In this document: positions 46,781-59,559 of the stretch, one piece after another | Layout of the letters: every line of letters begins with the position of its first letter | How positions within the stretch are numbered: position 1 is the stretch's first letter | Source: Lindgomyces ingoldianus | Taxonomy: Eukaryota > Ascomycota > Dothideomycetes > Pleosporales > Lindgomycetaceae | NCBI RefSeq assembly: GCF_010093535.1 | Contig: NW_022985165.1 | Span: 1,820,996-1,884,995 of the forward strand | DNA: 64,000 bases | Reading direction: 5' to 3' | Notes under the pieces: model-generated | Told to the model about the DNA's origin: nothing | Database searches by the model: none | Seen by the model: only the letters and a program-made list of their open reading frames with translations | Translations under genes and position numbers: made by a program

Positions 46781-47302
46781 TATAAAAATAAAGATTTAAA
46801 AGCATATAAATAGTTTACTAACTTTTATAGTTAAAGTGTTTAAAAAAGTGTTAAAAAGAGCAGTAATAATTATATATAAGCTAGTAATAGTATAATAAAA
46901 AATTACTAAGCTTTAAGCAGCTAATAAGGCTACTATATAATATAAATTACATAAAAAAAAGCAGATTTAGGTAAAAAAAACTTTAATAATTTAAAAAAGC
47001 TTATACTTAATAGCTCTAAAAAAGTTTAAGGCGCGCAGTAATAAAAAAAAGGCAAAAAAGTAAGTGTAAGCTAAAGTAGGTAAGCTATTCTAAAGGCGCT
47101 ATAGATAGTGCAATTAGACTAGGCATAACACACAAATATGTAAGTAAGAAGTAGAAGTAGTATCTAAATAATATTTTAGGCTGTACTGTACTATATAGTG
47201 CTAGAGCAGGTTGTTATAGGCTATAATAGAGTTTGTTAGGGTGGGGTCTTAGCAAAAGTAAGCAACTCAGGTGTGTGAGCAACTCGCCTGTGAAGTACGT
47301 TA

Positions 47303-47584
47303 TATAACTAAAATAAACTAAATAGTTTTTATTTATAGTTTTACTATATATAACTACTATTATTACTAGTAGTACTTTTATTTTCTAACTCTTCTAACTC
47401 TTCTTTATCTTCTATATTTATTATTTGTTTTTGTTTTCCTTTACAACTACTAGGTAAAGTATAATTATAATAAAGTTGCTTTTTACTATAAGAATAGAAA
47501 TAGCAATTATAAAAAAATCTACTAACTAAATATAGTATAAAATATATATCTTTTTAACATTAATTTTTTTACATGAACTAAAAT
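47303..47584. other. Unassigned AT-rich spacer
   Basis: About 280 bp between two Fot1-type elements. On the minus strand a short open stretch reads CKGKQKQIINIEDKEELEEL (about 47450-47375), an acidic Glu-rich segment that could be the tail of some protein. It continues after the next element at 50533-50590. RIP signature is weak. No family recognised. Confidence 0.3.
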
Positions 47585-48110
47585 TAACGTACTTTACAGG
47601 CAAGTTACTTACACACCTAAGTTGCTTACTTTTACTAAGACTCTACTAAACTACTTTTTTTACACTAATGCATTCCTAACAACACTACTTAGATGTGCTA
47701 AAAGAATGTTAGATATAGCTTATACTTTAAGCTTTTAAATAAAACATAAAACTCTTAAAAAAACATACTACAGCTATAGATAAAGTCTCTTAAAAAATAA
47801 TAAATAACTATAGCACTAGATAACCTTTATAAGCTAATTCTATAGCTAACTTATAAAGGCTAGGTAATAAAAAAGAGCAGGTAATTATTAAAACTATACT
47901 TAAGCTATATGCGCAAGGATTTTTCTCTTAAATAGCATTTATAGCTAATATAGCTAATTCTTTACACGCTAAGTGTAATCTAGGCTATGTTAGCATAAAC
48001 TAGCCTAGTATATTTATAAAGTGTTATTTAAAGCTTAAAGTAAAGTTTTAAGTGTAAGTATAGTTAATAAATATTTAGCTTATAATAAAGCTTATTTTGC
48101 TAAAGTTATA

Positions 48111-49955
48111 ACGTACCTAACAGGTTGGCCGGCCACACAGGTTAGCCGGCCACTTTTGCCAAGCCCCTACCACACTCTACCTATCTACATAATGCCTTAA
48201 CAACAACACTAGATTAAATTTTCTAAAGAACATTAAATATAGCTTACTTTTTAAGCTTTTAAATAAGACTTAAAACTTTTCTTATAACATGCTGTAGCTA
48301 TTTATAATGTCTTTTACATAACACTAAGTAATTAACGCGCTAGACAGCCTTTAAAAGCAGAATGCTAGCTTAAATTAAAAAATCTAACTAAGCTTAAAAA
48401 AAAAGTAGTTATTAAGTATATACTTAAGCTTATTACACACAGATTTCTTTTTAAGCTTATAGCTATAGCTAATATAGCTAATTTCTTGCGCGCAGAGCGT
48501 AATCTAGGCTAGGTTAGCTTAAACTAGCCTAGTATGTAGGTTAAGCACTACCTTAAGTTTATAAAAAAGTTTAATTATAAGTATAATTATAAAAGAGCGC
48601 TTTATAAGAATCTAAAGGTTATCTAAGGCTAGTTTTACCTAGTAGCTAACATAAAAGCTAAGTATAGTATCTAAAATAAAAATATATATAACTTTAATAA
48701 GTTAAGCTTTATAATAGGCTAGATATTAACTAGAGTAGTTATTATAGCTTTAAAAAAATAAGGATAGCTAAAAGTAATATAGTAAGGTAATAAAAAGTAG
48801 ATAATAGTTATCTAGAGCATTAATATAATAAAGTAGGCTATTTTACTCTTTATTATCTTTAAAAGCTGCTATTACTTTTTTACTTAGTATAAAGATTTTT
48901 TTACCTTAGAACTAGGTTATTATAGTCTCTAAAAACAGCTAGATAATAAATAAGCTTAAGCTGTAGTAGTTAAAGCACTTTAATAAGTATATAAAAAGAA
49001 GAGTTATAAGCGCTTATTAGCTTTTTATTATTAATAGCTATAAAAGCTATAACTTACTTAATTTTTAGTAGTACTATAAAAAAATAAGATTATTACTATT
49101 TACATGCCTTTATACTTATTACACCTCTTATAGCTTTTTAATGTAGGTTGTTTTGCCTCTTTAAAGAAGGTGTATAGGCGCTAAGCTAAAAATCTTATGT
49201 GTAACTAGATTACTTATATTATAAAACTTAAGTTTCTACTATACTTTATACATGCCTATAATGTAGTAATTACTTTTAGTAATATCTAAAAAGAGTTTTA
49301 AAGCGCTAGTTTAGTCTTATTTAACTTAAAATAAGTTAAAATAGCTCTTAATATCTAGTTATGTACTCTATTACTACTACTACTTATTAATAATAAGCCC
49401 TAGTAGTTGTAAACCTTAAGTAATACTTTTAAATTTAGGTTATAATTAATGCTTATAAAAGTAAAAATTTAAAAGTATGTAGATAGCTTACTAATGTCTA
49501 TAGTAAAGGCCTTTAAAAAGGTCTTAAAGGGGGCAGCAATTATTGCGCATAAGCTAGTATTAGCGCAAAAGAAGGTTATAAAGCTTTAAGTAGCAAATAA
49601 AGCTACTATGTAATATAAATTATATAAAAGAAAGTAAATTTAGGCAAAAAAAACTTTAATAGTTAAAAATAGAGCTTATATAACTACTTTAAAGAAGTTT
49701 AGAGCGCGTAGTAATAGGAAAAAGCTAAAGACACAGGTGCGCGCTAAAGAAGGCAAGCTAAGTTAAAGGTAATGCAGGTAGTGTAATTAGACTAGGCATA
49801 ACTTGCGTATGTGTAAGAAAGAAGTAGAAGTAGACTCTAAATAATATCTTATGTTGTATTACTCTATACAGGGCTAAAGTAGGCTATTTTGCGCTAGAAT
49901 AGGGTGGTTTTAGTAGGGGCTTAGCAAAAGTAGCCGGCCAACCTGTTAGGTACGT
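48111..49955 (+). mobile_element. Fot1/pogo-type DNA transposon, family B copy 2, full length
   Basis: 1845 bp, TA duplications at 48109-48110 and 49956-49957. Collinear with copy 1 and somewhat less mutated (more CpG at the TIRs, GGTTGGCCGGCCACACAGG). Transposase blocks YNFNKLSFIIG (about 48687-48719), FIINSYKSYNLL (about 49022-49058), LFNVGCF (about 49132-49155): again all three catalytic Asp are Asn. Confidence 0.9.
48190..49830 (+). pseudogene. Family B copy 2 transposase relic
   Basis: Pogo/Fot1-clade DDE transposase, collinear with the copy 1 relic. Stops occur at former Gln/Trp codons, including the block after the first Asp. The C-terminal tail (about 49440-49790) keeps Lys/Arg-rich stretches. 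Start uncertain. Non-functional. Confidence 0.78.
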
Positions 49956-50589
49956 TATATGTTATTATTTTAAATACTATACTTAGCTTTAATATTCTTT
50001 ATAAGGCTAAACCTGCTTTAAATTACTCTAGGACTTTTATAAAAAGCTCTTTTATAGTTATACTACATGTAAATGTTACTTTAAAGTCTAAATAATACTT
50101 TCTAAACATACTAGGCTAGTTTATACTAATATAGCCTAGATTATGCTTAGCGCGTAAAGAATTAGCTATACTAGCTATAAATGCTATTTAAAAAGAAAAT
50201 TCTTACATATATAGCTTAAGTATAGTTTTAATAATTACCTACTTTTTTTTATTACCTAGCCTTTATAAGTTAGCTATAAAATTAGCTTATAAAGGTTGTT
50301 TAGCGCTATAGTTATTTATTATCTTTTAAAGGACTTTATACATAGCTGTAGCATGTTTCTTTAAAAGTTTTATATTTTATTTAAAAGCTTAAAGTATAAG
50401 CTATATTTAACATTCTTTTAGCATGTCTAAGTAGTGTTGTTAGAAATGCATTAGTGTAGAAAAAGTAGTTTAGTAGGGTCTTAGTAAAAGTAAGTAACTT
50501 AGGTGTGTAAGCAACTTGCCTGTAAAGTATGTTATTATAATAATTATTACTTTTACTACTTAAAATCTTTTTCTATAAAATATCTATTT

Positions 50590-50885
50590 ATAGAAATAGT
50601 AATTACTTAGTAATTACTATAGTAATTACTACGTACCTCTAGTAATAGTAATTACTATTACTAGAAAAATAGTAATTACTATAGCAATTACTAGGCGCTT
50701 CTAGTAATAGTAATTACTAAGTAATTACTACGTACCTCTAGTAATAGTAGTTAGTATTACTAGAAAAATAGTAATTACTATAGCAATTACTAGGCGCTTC
50801 TAGTAATAGTAATTACTATTACTAGGTGCTTATAGTAATAGTAATTACTAGCACTTAGTAATTACTAAGTAATTACTATTACTAA
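50590..50885. repeat. AGTAATTACT palindrome array with 99-bp higher-order unit
   Basis: About 300 bp made almost wholly of AGTAATTACT and AGTAATAG/CTATTACT words, with longer perfect palindromes of 22 bp. A 99-bp unit starting CGTACCTCTAGTAATAG occurs at 50632 and 50731, followed by partial copies with GGCGCTTC/GGTGCTTA linkers. It abuts the truncated end of E3. Confidence 0.85.
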
Positions 50886-53800
50886 AAGTAGCAACCCTGC
50901 CTTAGCCTGTGTCTAAGAGTTGCGGACTTCCTACATTGCAGCTAGCTAGTGCTGCTGCAGGGGCTTTAGCTAATAATAGTGTTTTCTAGTCTAGAGAACT
51001 TTCTCTAGGCTAGTTCTTGTTAGAAGGGATGCCTAATAATCTTAAAAGAGATATAGAGCATTTATTAGGTTCTTAATAAGCTTCTATATGTTTTTACTAG
51101 TAAGGTATCTTTTCTATTTTACTAAGAATTCTCTTCTATTTCTAGCGTTAAGTATTTATTTAACTTTATATTCTACTTTTATATCCTACTAACTAATCTT
51201 AGAAAGTAGTATTTCTATTATTGCTTTTTTAAGCTTTAAGATGTAGAACTATAGGTGTATACACATGTCTTTTAGTAGCTTAAGCTTACAATTATCTTGT
51301 AGCATTTATAGTACTTTGTATAGTCCTATATATTTTTCTATAAGTTTGCGCAAGGGTCTAGGAGTGCAGAGATTCTTTATTTTAAGATAGACATAGTCTC
51401 TAGGTTAGATTTCTAGACTAAGCTGTTATGCCTAGTTTACGTATTTCTCTATTGTTTTACAGCTAGCTTTAGCTTTAATTGCTAATTTCTAGTATAGTTT
51501 TAACAAGTTTAATAAGCAGTTAACTAATTTTAAAGAGTTTATTAGTTAATTCCTATAAAGCGTGTAATAAAGGTAGTAGCTAAAGTTAGCCTTATAGAAG
51601 GTTTTCTTTATTATAGCAGATTCTACTGTGTTAATAGTAAGCTATGCTATAAGAAGCTATTCTGCCTAATTATTTTAGTTAAAAGATATGTATTTTCTTA
51701 AATACCTTTTAACCTTAGTGTTTGTCTGTTTAGTCTGTCTGTCTATTTGCAGGTGATATGCTGTAGACAAGCTGTGCTCTATGCCTAAGTGTCTTATAGC
51801 AGCTTTCTAGAACTTGCTAGTAAACAGCTTATCCCTATTAAAGATAATAGTTTATAGGCATCTATAGACTAAAACTATGTTTTATTTAAACTTATATATA
51901 AATTCTTTAGCTGTTATAGTTTTCTCTAATAGCTATGTGTATAAGAATGTTGTAGTTTTGTCTAGAGCAACTGTTATTATATTATAGAGCCTTTCTATGC
52001 TAGGTTCTTACAACAGCAGGAGCCTAGTTATAAAGTTAATAGTTATTATTGTGTATAGCTGTACAAGGGCTTTAATAGGTTATAGACGTCTATACGCCTT
52101 ATGCCTTCTAAGGTTGTTCTTATTATAAATGTTGCATTTATATAGAATTTCTATGCATAATTCTTTTAGCTTTAGGATGTCTCTTAGGATTATAGCTTTA
52201 ATCTTTTTTTAAAGTGTTCTAATTCTAGGATGTCGAAACATAGAGGCCTTATAATATTCTCTAACAAGGTTCTTCTATCCTTGCTTTGCTATTATAAGAG
52301 AGCAGATTTCTGCTTCTAGATCTAGTTTATTATAAACTAATCTTTTTAGCATTTTTTTAAATATAGCAAATTCTTTTATGTTTTTTTTCTTTTTTTTTAA
52401 AGTAATTAGCTTGTCTGCTTAAGGCGTCTACCTGCTAATTACTAGTGCCTACTATATGTTTTATAATAAAGTTAAACTAAGCTAGTTTTATTACTTATTA
52501 TATGTGCATTAGCAATAGTTTTTTTATTGTTATAAAAGTAGTTAAGTTTATATAGTTAGTGTATATAATAAATTACTAGCCTATTTTTTATAACTTAGTT
52601 TTCTATGTTTTTACTGCATTTACTATTACTTTAAGTTCCTTATCTAGGATAGTGTACTTTTGTTCTAAAGGAGAGAATTTTGCTAAGTAATATGCTACTA
52701 GATGCTATTGCCTGTTTTCCTGTTTCTAGAGAAGTGCTGCTCCTTTCGCTCTTTTTAATGTGTCTATATATAGCTTAGTTTTTAGTGTTAAGTTGTACAT
52801 TTATATTACTAGTTTACTAGTTATAATTTTTTTAGCTCTTAAAAGCTTTCTTCTATTAAGACGTTCTAGATAAACTTAGGGTATAGTCCTTTCTTAGTTA
52901 TTACGTCTATAAGAGGTAGTGTAATCTTTAAATAATTCTTAATTATTTATTGCACATATTCTATTAGGCCTAAGAATCCTCTAACTTCTTTTACGCTTAT
53001 AAGTGTTAGCTATTTTATTACTTTTTAACCTTTGTAAAGTCTATTTTAACTTCTTCTTTACTAATAACAAATCTAAGGTATTTAGTTTCCTGTACATTAA
53101 ATTTATATTTTAAAAGTTATAAGTAGAGTCTGTATTTTTATAATTAGTCTAGTACTAATTTTACCTTTATAACATAGTTAAGTTTGTTGCCTTTAGTATA
53201 AATAAGAATGTTATCTAAATATACTAGCACAAAGATGTCTAAATATAGGTTAAGTGCTGTGTTAATTACGTGTTAGAAGGTAGCTAGTGTATTAGTTAAT
53301 TTAAATAGCATAACTAAAAGCTTTTAAAGGCCTTTTAGAGTCTAAAAAGCAGTTATCTATTTATAGCCTTTTTTTATTCTTATTTTGTTAAATCTATCTT
53401 GTACGTTAAACTTTGTGTAGTGCTTAGTTCTATAAAGCTAATTTATTATGTTCTGTATAATAAGTAGTAGGAACTAGTCTTTAATAGTATTTTTATTAAG
53501 GGTTTAATAGTCCTAGTAAACTTTTATCTTTCCTTCTTTTTTCTTTGCAAATACTACTGCTAATGCTATAAGACTCTTACTCTTCTGTATGTGTCCTCTA
53601 GCTAGCATTTTGTCTACATATTCCTATAGAGCTTCTTTTTAAATCTTAGTAAGGGGTCTTAGCTTGTGTGTTTTTAGCTGTGGATTTAGTTTAAGATCTA
53701 TAGTGTAATCTTATAGTTAATAGGGTAGCAGTTTTCTTAGGTCTTCTAGTGTCTTATACATGTCTTAATAATTACTATATTTTTTTAAGATTACATGTTT

Positions 53801-56746
53801 CTTTTCTTGTGCTATTTTATACCTTTTTGCTTATTTTATTTCCTTTCTTTAAGCATTTCCTCAAGTGTAGTTTCCTTAAGTTTTTTTATTATTATTTAAA
53901 TAGCACAGGCTTTAGGTTTTTAATAGAGGAACTTCTTTGGTTTCTATTTCTTAAGCTGCTAACCTGCTTCTTACTTTACTTATTTATAAAACTAGTAGTT
54001 ATCTTTATAGTATGCTGTCTATGTTATGTTAGCATGTTGTTTAGAGGTTTAAATAGTTATATTCTTCTAGTTAATTTCTAGGTTGTGCTTATATAGCTAG
54101 TTATACCTAAGTATTGCCTAGTATTTTCCTCTAAGGGGTAGGATACTTAGAGACCTCTATTTAAAAGTGTCTTCTGTTTCTAGCTATAGCTTAACTGTTT
54201 TTAATTATATATATATATGTTTCTAAATTTAATTAAAAAGGTGTCTACTAATAAGACTTTAAAGAGGTTTTCTTTTATTTAATATAGTATGTCTTAATTA
54301 AAGTTAACAGTAGTGAACGTACAGCTGCTGTCTATTAGTGCAACTTCTTTTTATCTGTCTAGAGTAAATTTTATAGTAAAGCTTTTTCTAATTTCTTATC
54401 TTACTGCTACTAGTACTTTAGTGTTATAAAAAATTTCTTTATAATTAAAAGTATTATTTAGTTTAACATTTTCTATGTCTTTTTTATGTTTGCTTATCTA
54501 GTCTGTCTAGATTCTGTGTTGCTAGTGTTCTTAGATTATGCAGTTGTCTACTAGACAGTCTCTACCCTTAACTTAATAATGTTAAGGAAGGTAGTTATTC
54601 TGTCTCTGTGCCTTCTACTAAAAGTAGTAAAAGGTGTAGCTTCTATATTCTTTGTAGTTAGTCTATGCTTTCTACTTGTAGCTTAGTCTAGCGCTATAAT
54701 GTAGGCAGCTTAGCATTTTACATTAGGTTGCTGCTTCTTCTAAGGTGTTGTTACCTATAGGGTTTTCTTTTGCTAACTATAGCTACTATTCTGCCTAATG
54801 CTTTATAGGCTAATATTGTACATAATATTAATTAGTGCATAGGTACTATTTAGTTAGGCATTTTTTTAAATTTATATAGACTAGTACTAGCTATTCTTAG
54901 GTCTATCTAGAATATTCCTTTATTCTAATAATTTATAGGAGATGTGCTTTATATTTACATTTAGATTCTTTATGTTGTTTACTTCTGCATAGAATGTAAT
55001 ACTAGTTAATTTATTATATTTTAAGTTTCTTTCTAGTTATTATAAGTGCTAGGGGCAGTGTCCTAGATCTTTTATAGTAGAGTTGTAGAGTATAAAGCAA
55101 CATGCTTTACTATTTAAAGCTTTCTTTATTTTTAAGGATTTTTTTTAAAGAACTTCTATCTCTTAGTCTTATTTAAGATACTGTAATATGTTTTAGTAAT
55201 ATTTAAAATAACCTTATATATGTTTATATTATTGTTAATGTGTACCTTATAGTATTCCTTCTTATAATAGTTGTAGTTATAAGTTTCTCTACATTTCTAA
55301 CATTTACTATAGTAGAATTAGTAGGCTAGCTTTTCTATTAGTATACGTGTTATTAGTTGTTTTAAGAGGAATTAATTTTCTTTTTATTTTACATTCTTAA
55401 CATAGTTTGCTACTTATGTTAAGTTGCGCTATTCTTTAAAAACAGCAGCTTATTTAATTACTTAGAGGACCTCTTAGTTATCTTACACTTTTACCTCTTA
55501 GTAATTTCTAGAACAGTTTAGTAGTTTATAGTTAGCTTTACATCTCTAGCAGAGTTGTTTATTAAGTTTATTATAAATTTCTTTTAATATTAGCTTTTAT
55601 TTAGCTTTTATAACTTTTATAGCTAGTCTTTTATTTTTATTTTCTAAGTTTTTAGAGTCTAGACATTTTTAACAGAAGTAGCCTACTTTTTTATAGTTTA
55701 GATAGGCTTTTTCTTTAAGCTATTTCTTCTGTTCCTTACTTAGGAGTAGTTTATTACCTTTAGAAAGACTCCTGCTCTTTTTCTTAGAAGTACTATATGT
55801 ATGTTTTATATAACTAAAGTCTATTAGCTTTTTATTATATTAGAGGGCTTTCTTTTTCTTTAGGGTCTACTTAGATTTCTATGTTATTATGCTAGTTTTC
55901 TTTTCTTTTTAACATTTTATATGTCTTTTGTTATAGGTTATTACTTAGTTAACAAATTTCTCTAAAGCTACTAGTTTTTTATTATACAAGAATTTATTCT
56001 TAACTATATTATTTAGCCTGTTATAGAACATTTTATATATAGCTTTTTAATCTATCTATCTATAGATAGCTAGTTGTTTGCAGAAGCAAGCTGTGTAGTG
56101 TTAGACTGTTTTTTTTTCTTATTTTAGAGTGTTTATTTTATTAACTGCTATCTTTTCTTAATTTACTAATCTATAGATAGTAGTTAAGGCTTTTTTAAAA
56201 AAGTTAATGCTACTAAAAAAAAATTTATTTCTAAAAAAAAAGTTTTTTTATTAGTTCTAAAATTTATCTAGCTGTTAGCATAAAGTTAGAACTAAATAGC
56301 TAAAGAGCTTTTTAAGTAAAGTTCTATCTAGGAGATTATTTCTTTATAAGTTTAAAATGCACCTTTATTATATTATATATAAAGGTAGCATTATGTAAAG
56401 AACAGCTTAAAGTTCTTTACGCTTCTAGTAAAGAGCCTAGAGGGTGTAAGCTTTAATGTTTTTTTAGAGTCTACACTTAGCCTTTCTTAAGCTGTGTTTC
56501 TTAGGTTTAATACTTTAAGCTAAAGGTTTTAGATCTAAAAGTTTACTGCTGTTAGTCCTTAATTTACTGTTTAGGCTAGTGCTTGTTTTAACATAGCTAC
56601 TTTATTTCTTAGATTATTTAGCTGTTAATTTATTACTTTTTTACTTGAGGTTAAGACTTAGCTAGTGCTAGCTAAAAAGGCGCTAGTTATTTTTAAATTA
56701 GTAGAGGTAGTATAACAATTTATACTTTGTTAGAGATAGTAATTAA
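50886..56746 (-). pseudogene. E3 gag-pol relic (chromovirus)
   Basis: Minus strand. Gag zinc knuckle about 55712-55662 (YLNYKKVGYFC-KC; the first two Cys and the His now Tyr). RT YLDNILIYTKGNKL about 53232-53185 (second Asp now Asn), preceded by NLYLDIFVLV. Integrase zinc-binding region KELCIEILYKCNIYNKN about 52172-52122 and core to about 51600. Chromodomain C-terminal part REFLVK-KRYLTSKN about 51140-51085. Stops mainly UAG/UAA. The plus-strand open frame 53749-54081 is antisense to this pol and is not a gene. Confidence 0.83.
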
Positions 56747-57355
56747 TGTTATAGTCTTAACTCTAAAGAAATAGTGTCTAAAGAACTCTAGGCCGATAGA
56801 GATATTTAGGTAAGCAGAAGAGAGAGAACTTAACCTTAGCAGGTGTACAGTCCGCAAGGCGTAGTTACTAGGATAAGAAGGGGCAGCTAACTATAGTTTG
56901 CCCTATAACAGCAGTATAAGGCGCTTAGGTTAAACAGTTCCTTAAGTAGAATAAAAAAGAAGGTATATATAGTATAAGATATATAATTAGATTACTTTTT
57001 ATTAAAAAGTAGCAATGCTACTTAGTCTATGTAAAGAATAAACTAACTATTAATTACAGCTTTTAAGTAAAGTTAGGATCTTAGACTATATACATAGGTT
57101 GCATGCACTTGCATGCTGTTAAATGCAGCATTCCTTGTGCACGTGCTTGCGTGCATTGCATGCATCAGCATGCAAACATTCCTTTCTTATTAGACGACGC
57201 ATTCTGCCGCGCACTAGTCCAATAGCTTAGTCTATTCCTTGTCTGTCAGGTCACATGACTTGTCGGGCAAATGGTTAAGGACTTTCCATCCTTGATTGTT
57301 CAAACTGTGGGGCACCGCTGACTGGTTGCTTACAGTCTAATCGTGGGTCGTAACA
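56747..57355 (-). repeat. E3 5' LTR
   Basis: 609 bp, minus strand TGTTACGACCC...ACTATAACA. The outer (right) 290 bp are GC-rich and intact; the inner part is RIP-converted. It shares the core block with the E1/E2/E6 LTRs (minus strand AGTTTATTCTTTACATAGAC, then AAGTAGCAT and CTATATATACC). GCATGC occurs four times at 57101-57173. Confidence 0.88.
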
Positions 57356-59550
57356 ACAATGTCTTAGTTTTTACTAAAAATACCTAAAAAGACTATATTT
57401 AGAAAGTAAAACAAGTCTTAGATAAGTTATAAGAATATAGATTTTACCTATAACTCTCTAAATATAAATTTAACATATAGGAAACTAAATACCTTAGTTT
57501 TATTATAAATAAGAAGAAGGTAAAAATTAACTTAGTAAAGGTCTATAAGGTTCTAGACTAGTCTAAGCTAATAACTATAAAAGAAATAAAGGGATTCCTA
57601 GGACTTACTAGATATGTTAAAAGGATAATTAAGAACTATTTAAAAATTACTCTACCCTTAATAAATGCTACTATAAAAGGGTAATAGCTAAGTTTATCTA
57701 GACCTTAGACATAGCAACAGCGTTCTAAACACTTAAGCGCCTTATAAGCGAGAAACTAGTCCTAAAAATATATAACTTATAACTAGAAACTAAGGTAAAC
57801 ACTAATGCCTCTCTCTGCAGAGAAGAAGCTGCACTATATTAGAAATAAGAAAATAGGCAATAGCACCTAGTAGCTTACTACTCCTCTAAATTCTTCTCTG
57901 CTAAAGTAAACTATAGCATACCTAATAAAGAACTTAAGGCTATTATTAGTGCCTTAAGAACATAAGAAATAAAACTCTAAAAATTTAAAAAACACTTTAA
58001 AGTCTTTACTAATTATGCTAACCTGATAACTTTTCTTTTTACTAAAAAACTACTGCTAATGCATGTATAATAGGCAATAAAACTTGCTTAATTTAACTTT
58101 ATAATAAAACATATTACTAGAGTAAGTAACTAATAGACAGACATGTTAAGCTAAAAAGTAGACTACTTTAATAGACTTAATAAAGATAGTAAAGAAATTA
58201 TGTTATTCTAAAAAAAGAATAGCAGCCTAGTATATAAAAGATCTATTCTAACAAAAAGCATTGCCACCTTTACTTTTACCTAGCAAGGATAGAAGAACTT
58301 AATCTAAGAATACTATAAAGCACTTATGTTTAGACACTCTAGAATTAGAAATCTCTAAAGAAAGCTAAAGAACGTAATTCTACAAATAATACCTAAGGTT
58401 AAGCAGTTATGCATAGAGGTGTTGCGCAAGTGTAACACCTGTAACTAGAACAACCTAAGACAACACAAACTATATAGAGTTCTCTAACTAATAGAAGCTC
58501 TAGAAAGACTATAGACTATGTTAACTATAGACTTTATTACTAGCCTACCTCTATTACAGGAACTAGGGTTTAAAAGACTCTATAATATAATAGTAGTTAC
58601 TATAGATAAGATAACTAAGATGCTATACTTTTAGGCATTAAAAAATAATAATAGCTAAAAAACTTATTTATAAACTTAAATAACATGTTCTTAGTATCTA
58701 TAGAACTCTAGAAGTTATTATATTAGACTATAATAAGCTGTTTACAGCAAAATTTTAGCAAATAGCTATAAGACACCTAGATGTTAAACACAGGCTGTCT
58801 ACAGCCTACTATCTCTAAACAGATAGGCAGACTAAACAGGCTAACGCTAAGATTAAGAAATACCTTAGAAAGTATATCTTATATAAACAAATAGACTAGG
58901 TAGAATAGCTCCTTTTAGCCTAATTAGCTATTAACACTGCTAAATTATTAGTAATAAAAGAAACACTTTATAAAGCTAATTTTAGCTATAAACTATGTTA
59001 TGTTCTAAGAGGAACTTAACTACACAACCTAGTTAAAGCTCTTAACAGGATAGACTATCTAAAAGAACTACATTAAAAGTTAGTAGAAAAAGCCTAGAGA
59101 ATAAAAGAATAAATAAAAAGGTAATCTAAGTAAACTTAATCTAAGGCTCTAGAAATCTGCCTAGAAGACTATGTGTATCTAGACATAAAGCACCTGCAGA
59201 CCTTTAGACTCTTAAGGAAGCTAGCTAAAAAGCAAATTAGACTTTATAAAGTATTATAGACATAAAGAGATAACTATAAACTTAAGCTTCTTTCTGTAAT
59301 AAAAATACACCTATAGTTCTACTTCTTAAGACTTAAAAAAGCTTTAAAACAAATCCTACTATCTACAACTAGGTAGAAGGATATAGAAACAGAATATAAG
59401 GTAGAACGCATTATAAGCAACTAAAAAGAAGAACAAGAACTTTTAGTTAAATAAAAAAAATAGCCTACTAGTAAAAACCTATAAGAACCTATTAAGAACT
59501 TAATAAACACCTGCTAACTACTAAAGAAATATTGTTTATTTTATCTAAAC
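57356..59550 (+). pseudogene. E6 pol relic: RT end, RNase H, integrase, chromodomain
   Basis: Plus strand. It begins within the RT active-site block (NVLVFTKNT; the preceding Tyr-x-Asp is lost), then KFNI-ETKYLSFIINKKKVK and IKEIKGFLGLTRYVKRIIKN (57470-57640). RNase H about 57790-58140. Integrase about 58290-58960: LCIEVLRKCNTC (about 58408-58444), VVTIDKITKML (first Asp kept, about 58594-58627), ILDYNKLFTAKF (second Asp kept, about 58720-58757). Chromodomain EYKVERIISN about 59391-59420, then ELLVK. Less mutated than E1, but stops are still frequent. Confidence 0.85.
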
Positions 59551-59559
59551 AAAACTAGC

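Larger units (their letters stand above)
44905..47300 (+). mobile_element. Fot1-type family A 3' fragment, split by the family B insertion
   Basis: The C-terminal part of a family A transposase relic and its 3' TIR (ending CTCGCCTGTGAAGTACGT at 47300, followed by TA). It begins at TTATAATTAATG (44905) and is interrupted at TA 44919-44920 by the full-length family B element, resuming at 46783. The locus at 61220 has the same fragment without the B insertion. The 5' half of the transposon is absent; the left edge is the 77-bp module. Confidence 0.78.
47587..50532. mobile_element. Foldback family A element, second copy, carrying family B copy 2
   Basis: TA duplications at 47585-47586 and 50533-50534, ends ACGTACTTTACAGGCAAGTT and the inverse. 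Removing the nested element leaves about 1099 bp, equal in length and arrangement to 18586-19685, so the foldback is a repeated, transposed form and not one accident. It is more RIP-converted than the first copy. The nested family B copy sits at a TA inside the central spacer. Confidence 0.85.
50886..57355 (-). mobile_element. Chromovirus E3, minus strand, one LTR (3' end missing)
   Basis: A minus-strand Ty3/gypsy element whose 5' LTR is at 56747-57355. The coding region runs left to the chromodomain and stops at the palindrome array at 50885, without the 3' region or 3' LTR. The 5 bp after the LTR (ACAAT, 57356-57360) may be a target site in E6, but its partner is absent. Confidence 0.85.

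Noticed and set aside
50590..50885. CRISPR-like regular repeats
   Set aside because: The words are overlapping palindromes without unique spacers of constant size, and the context is eukaryotic.
53749..54081. 110-codon open frame on the plus strand
   Set aside because: Lies antisense to E3 pol, Phe/Leu-rich from T-rich sequence, with no domain; stops are merely absent by composition.
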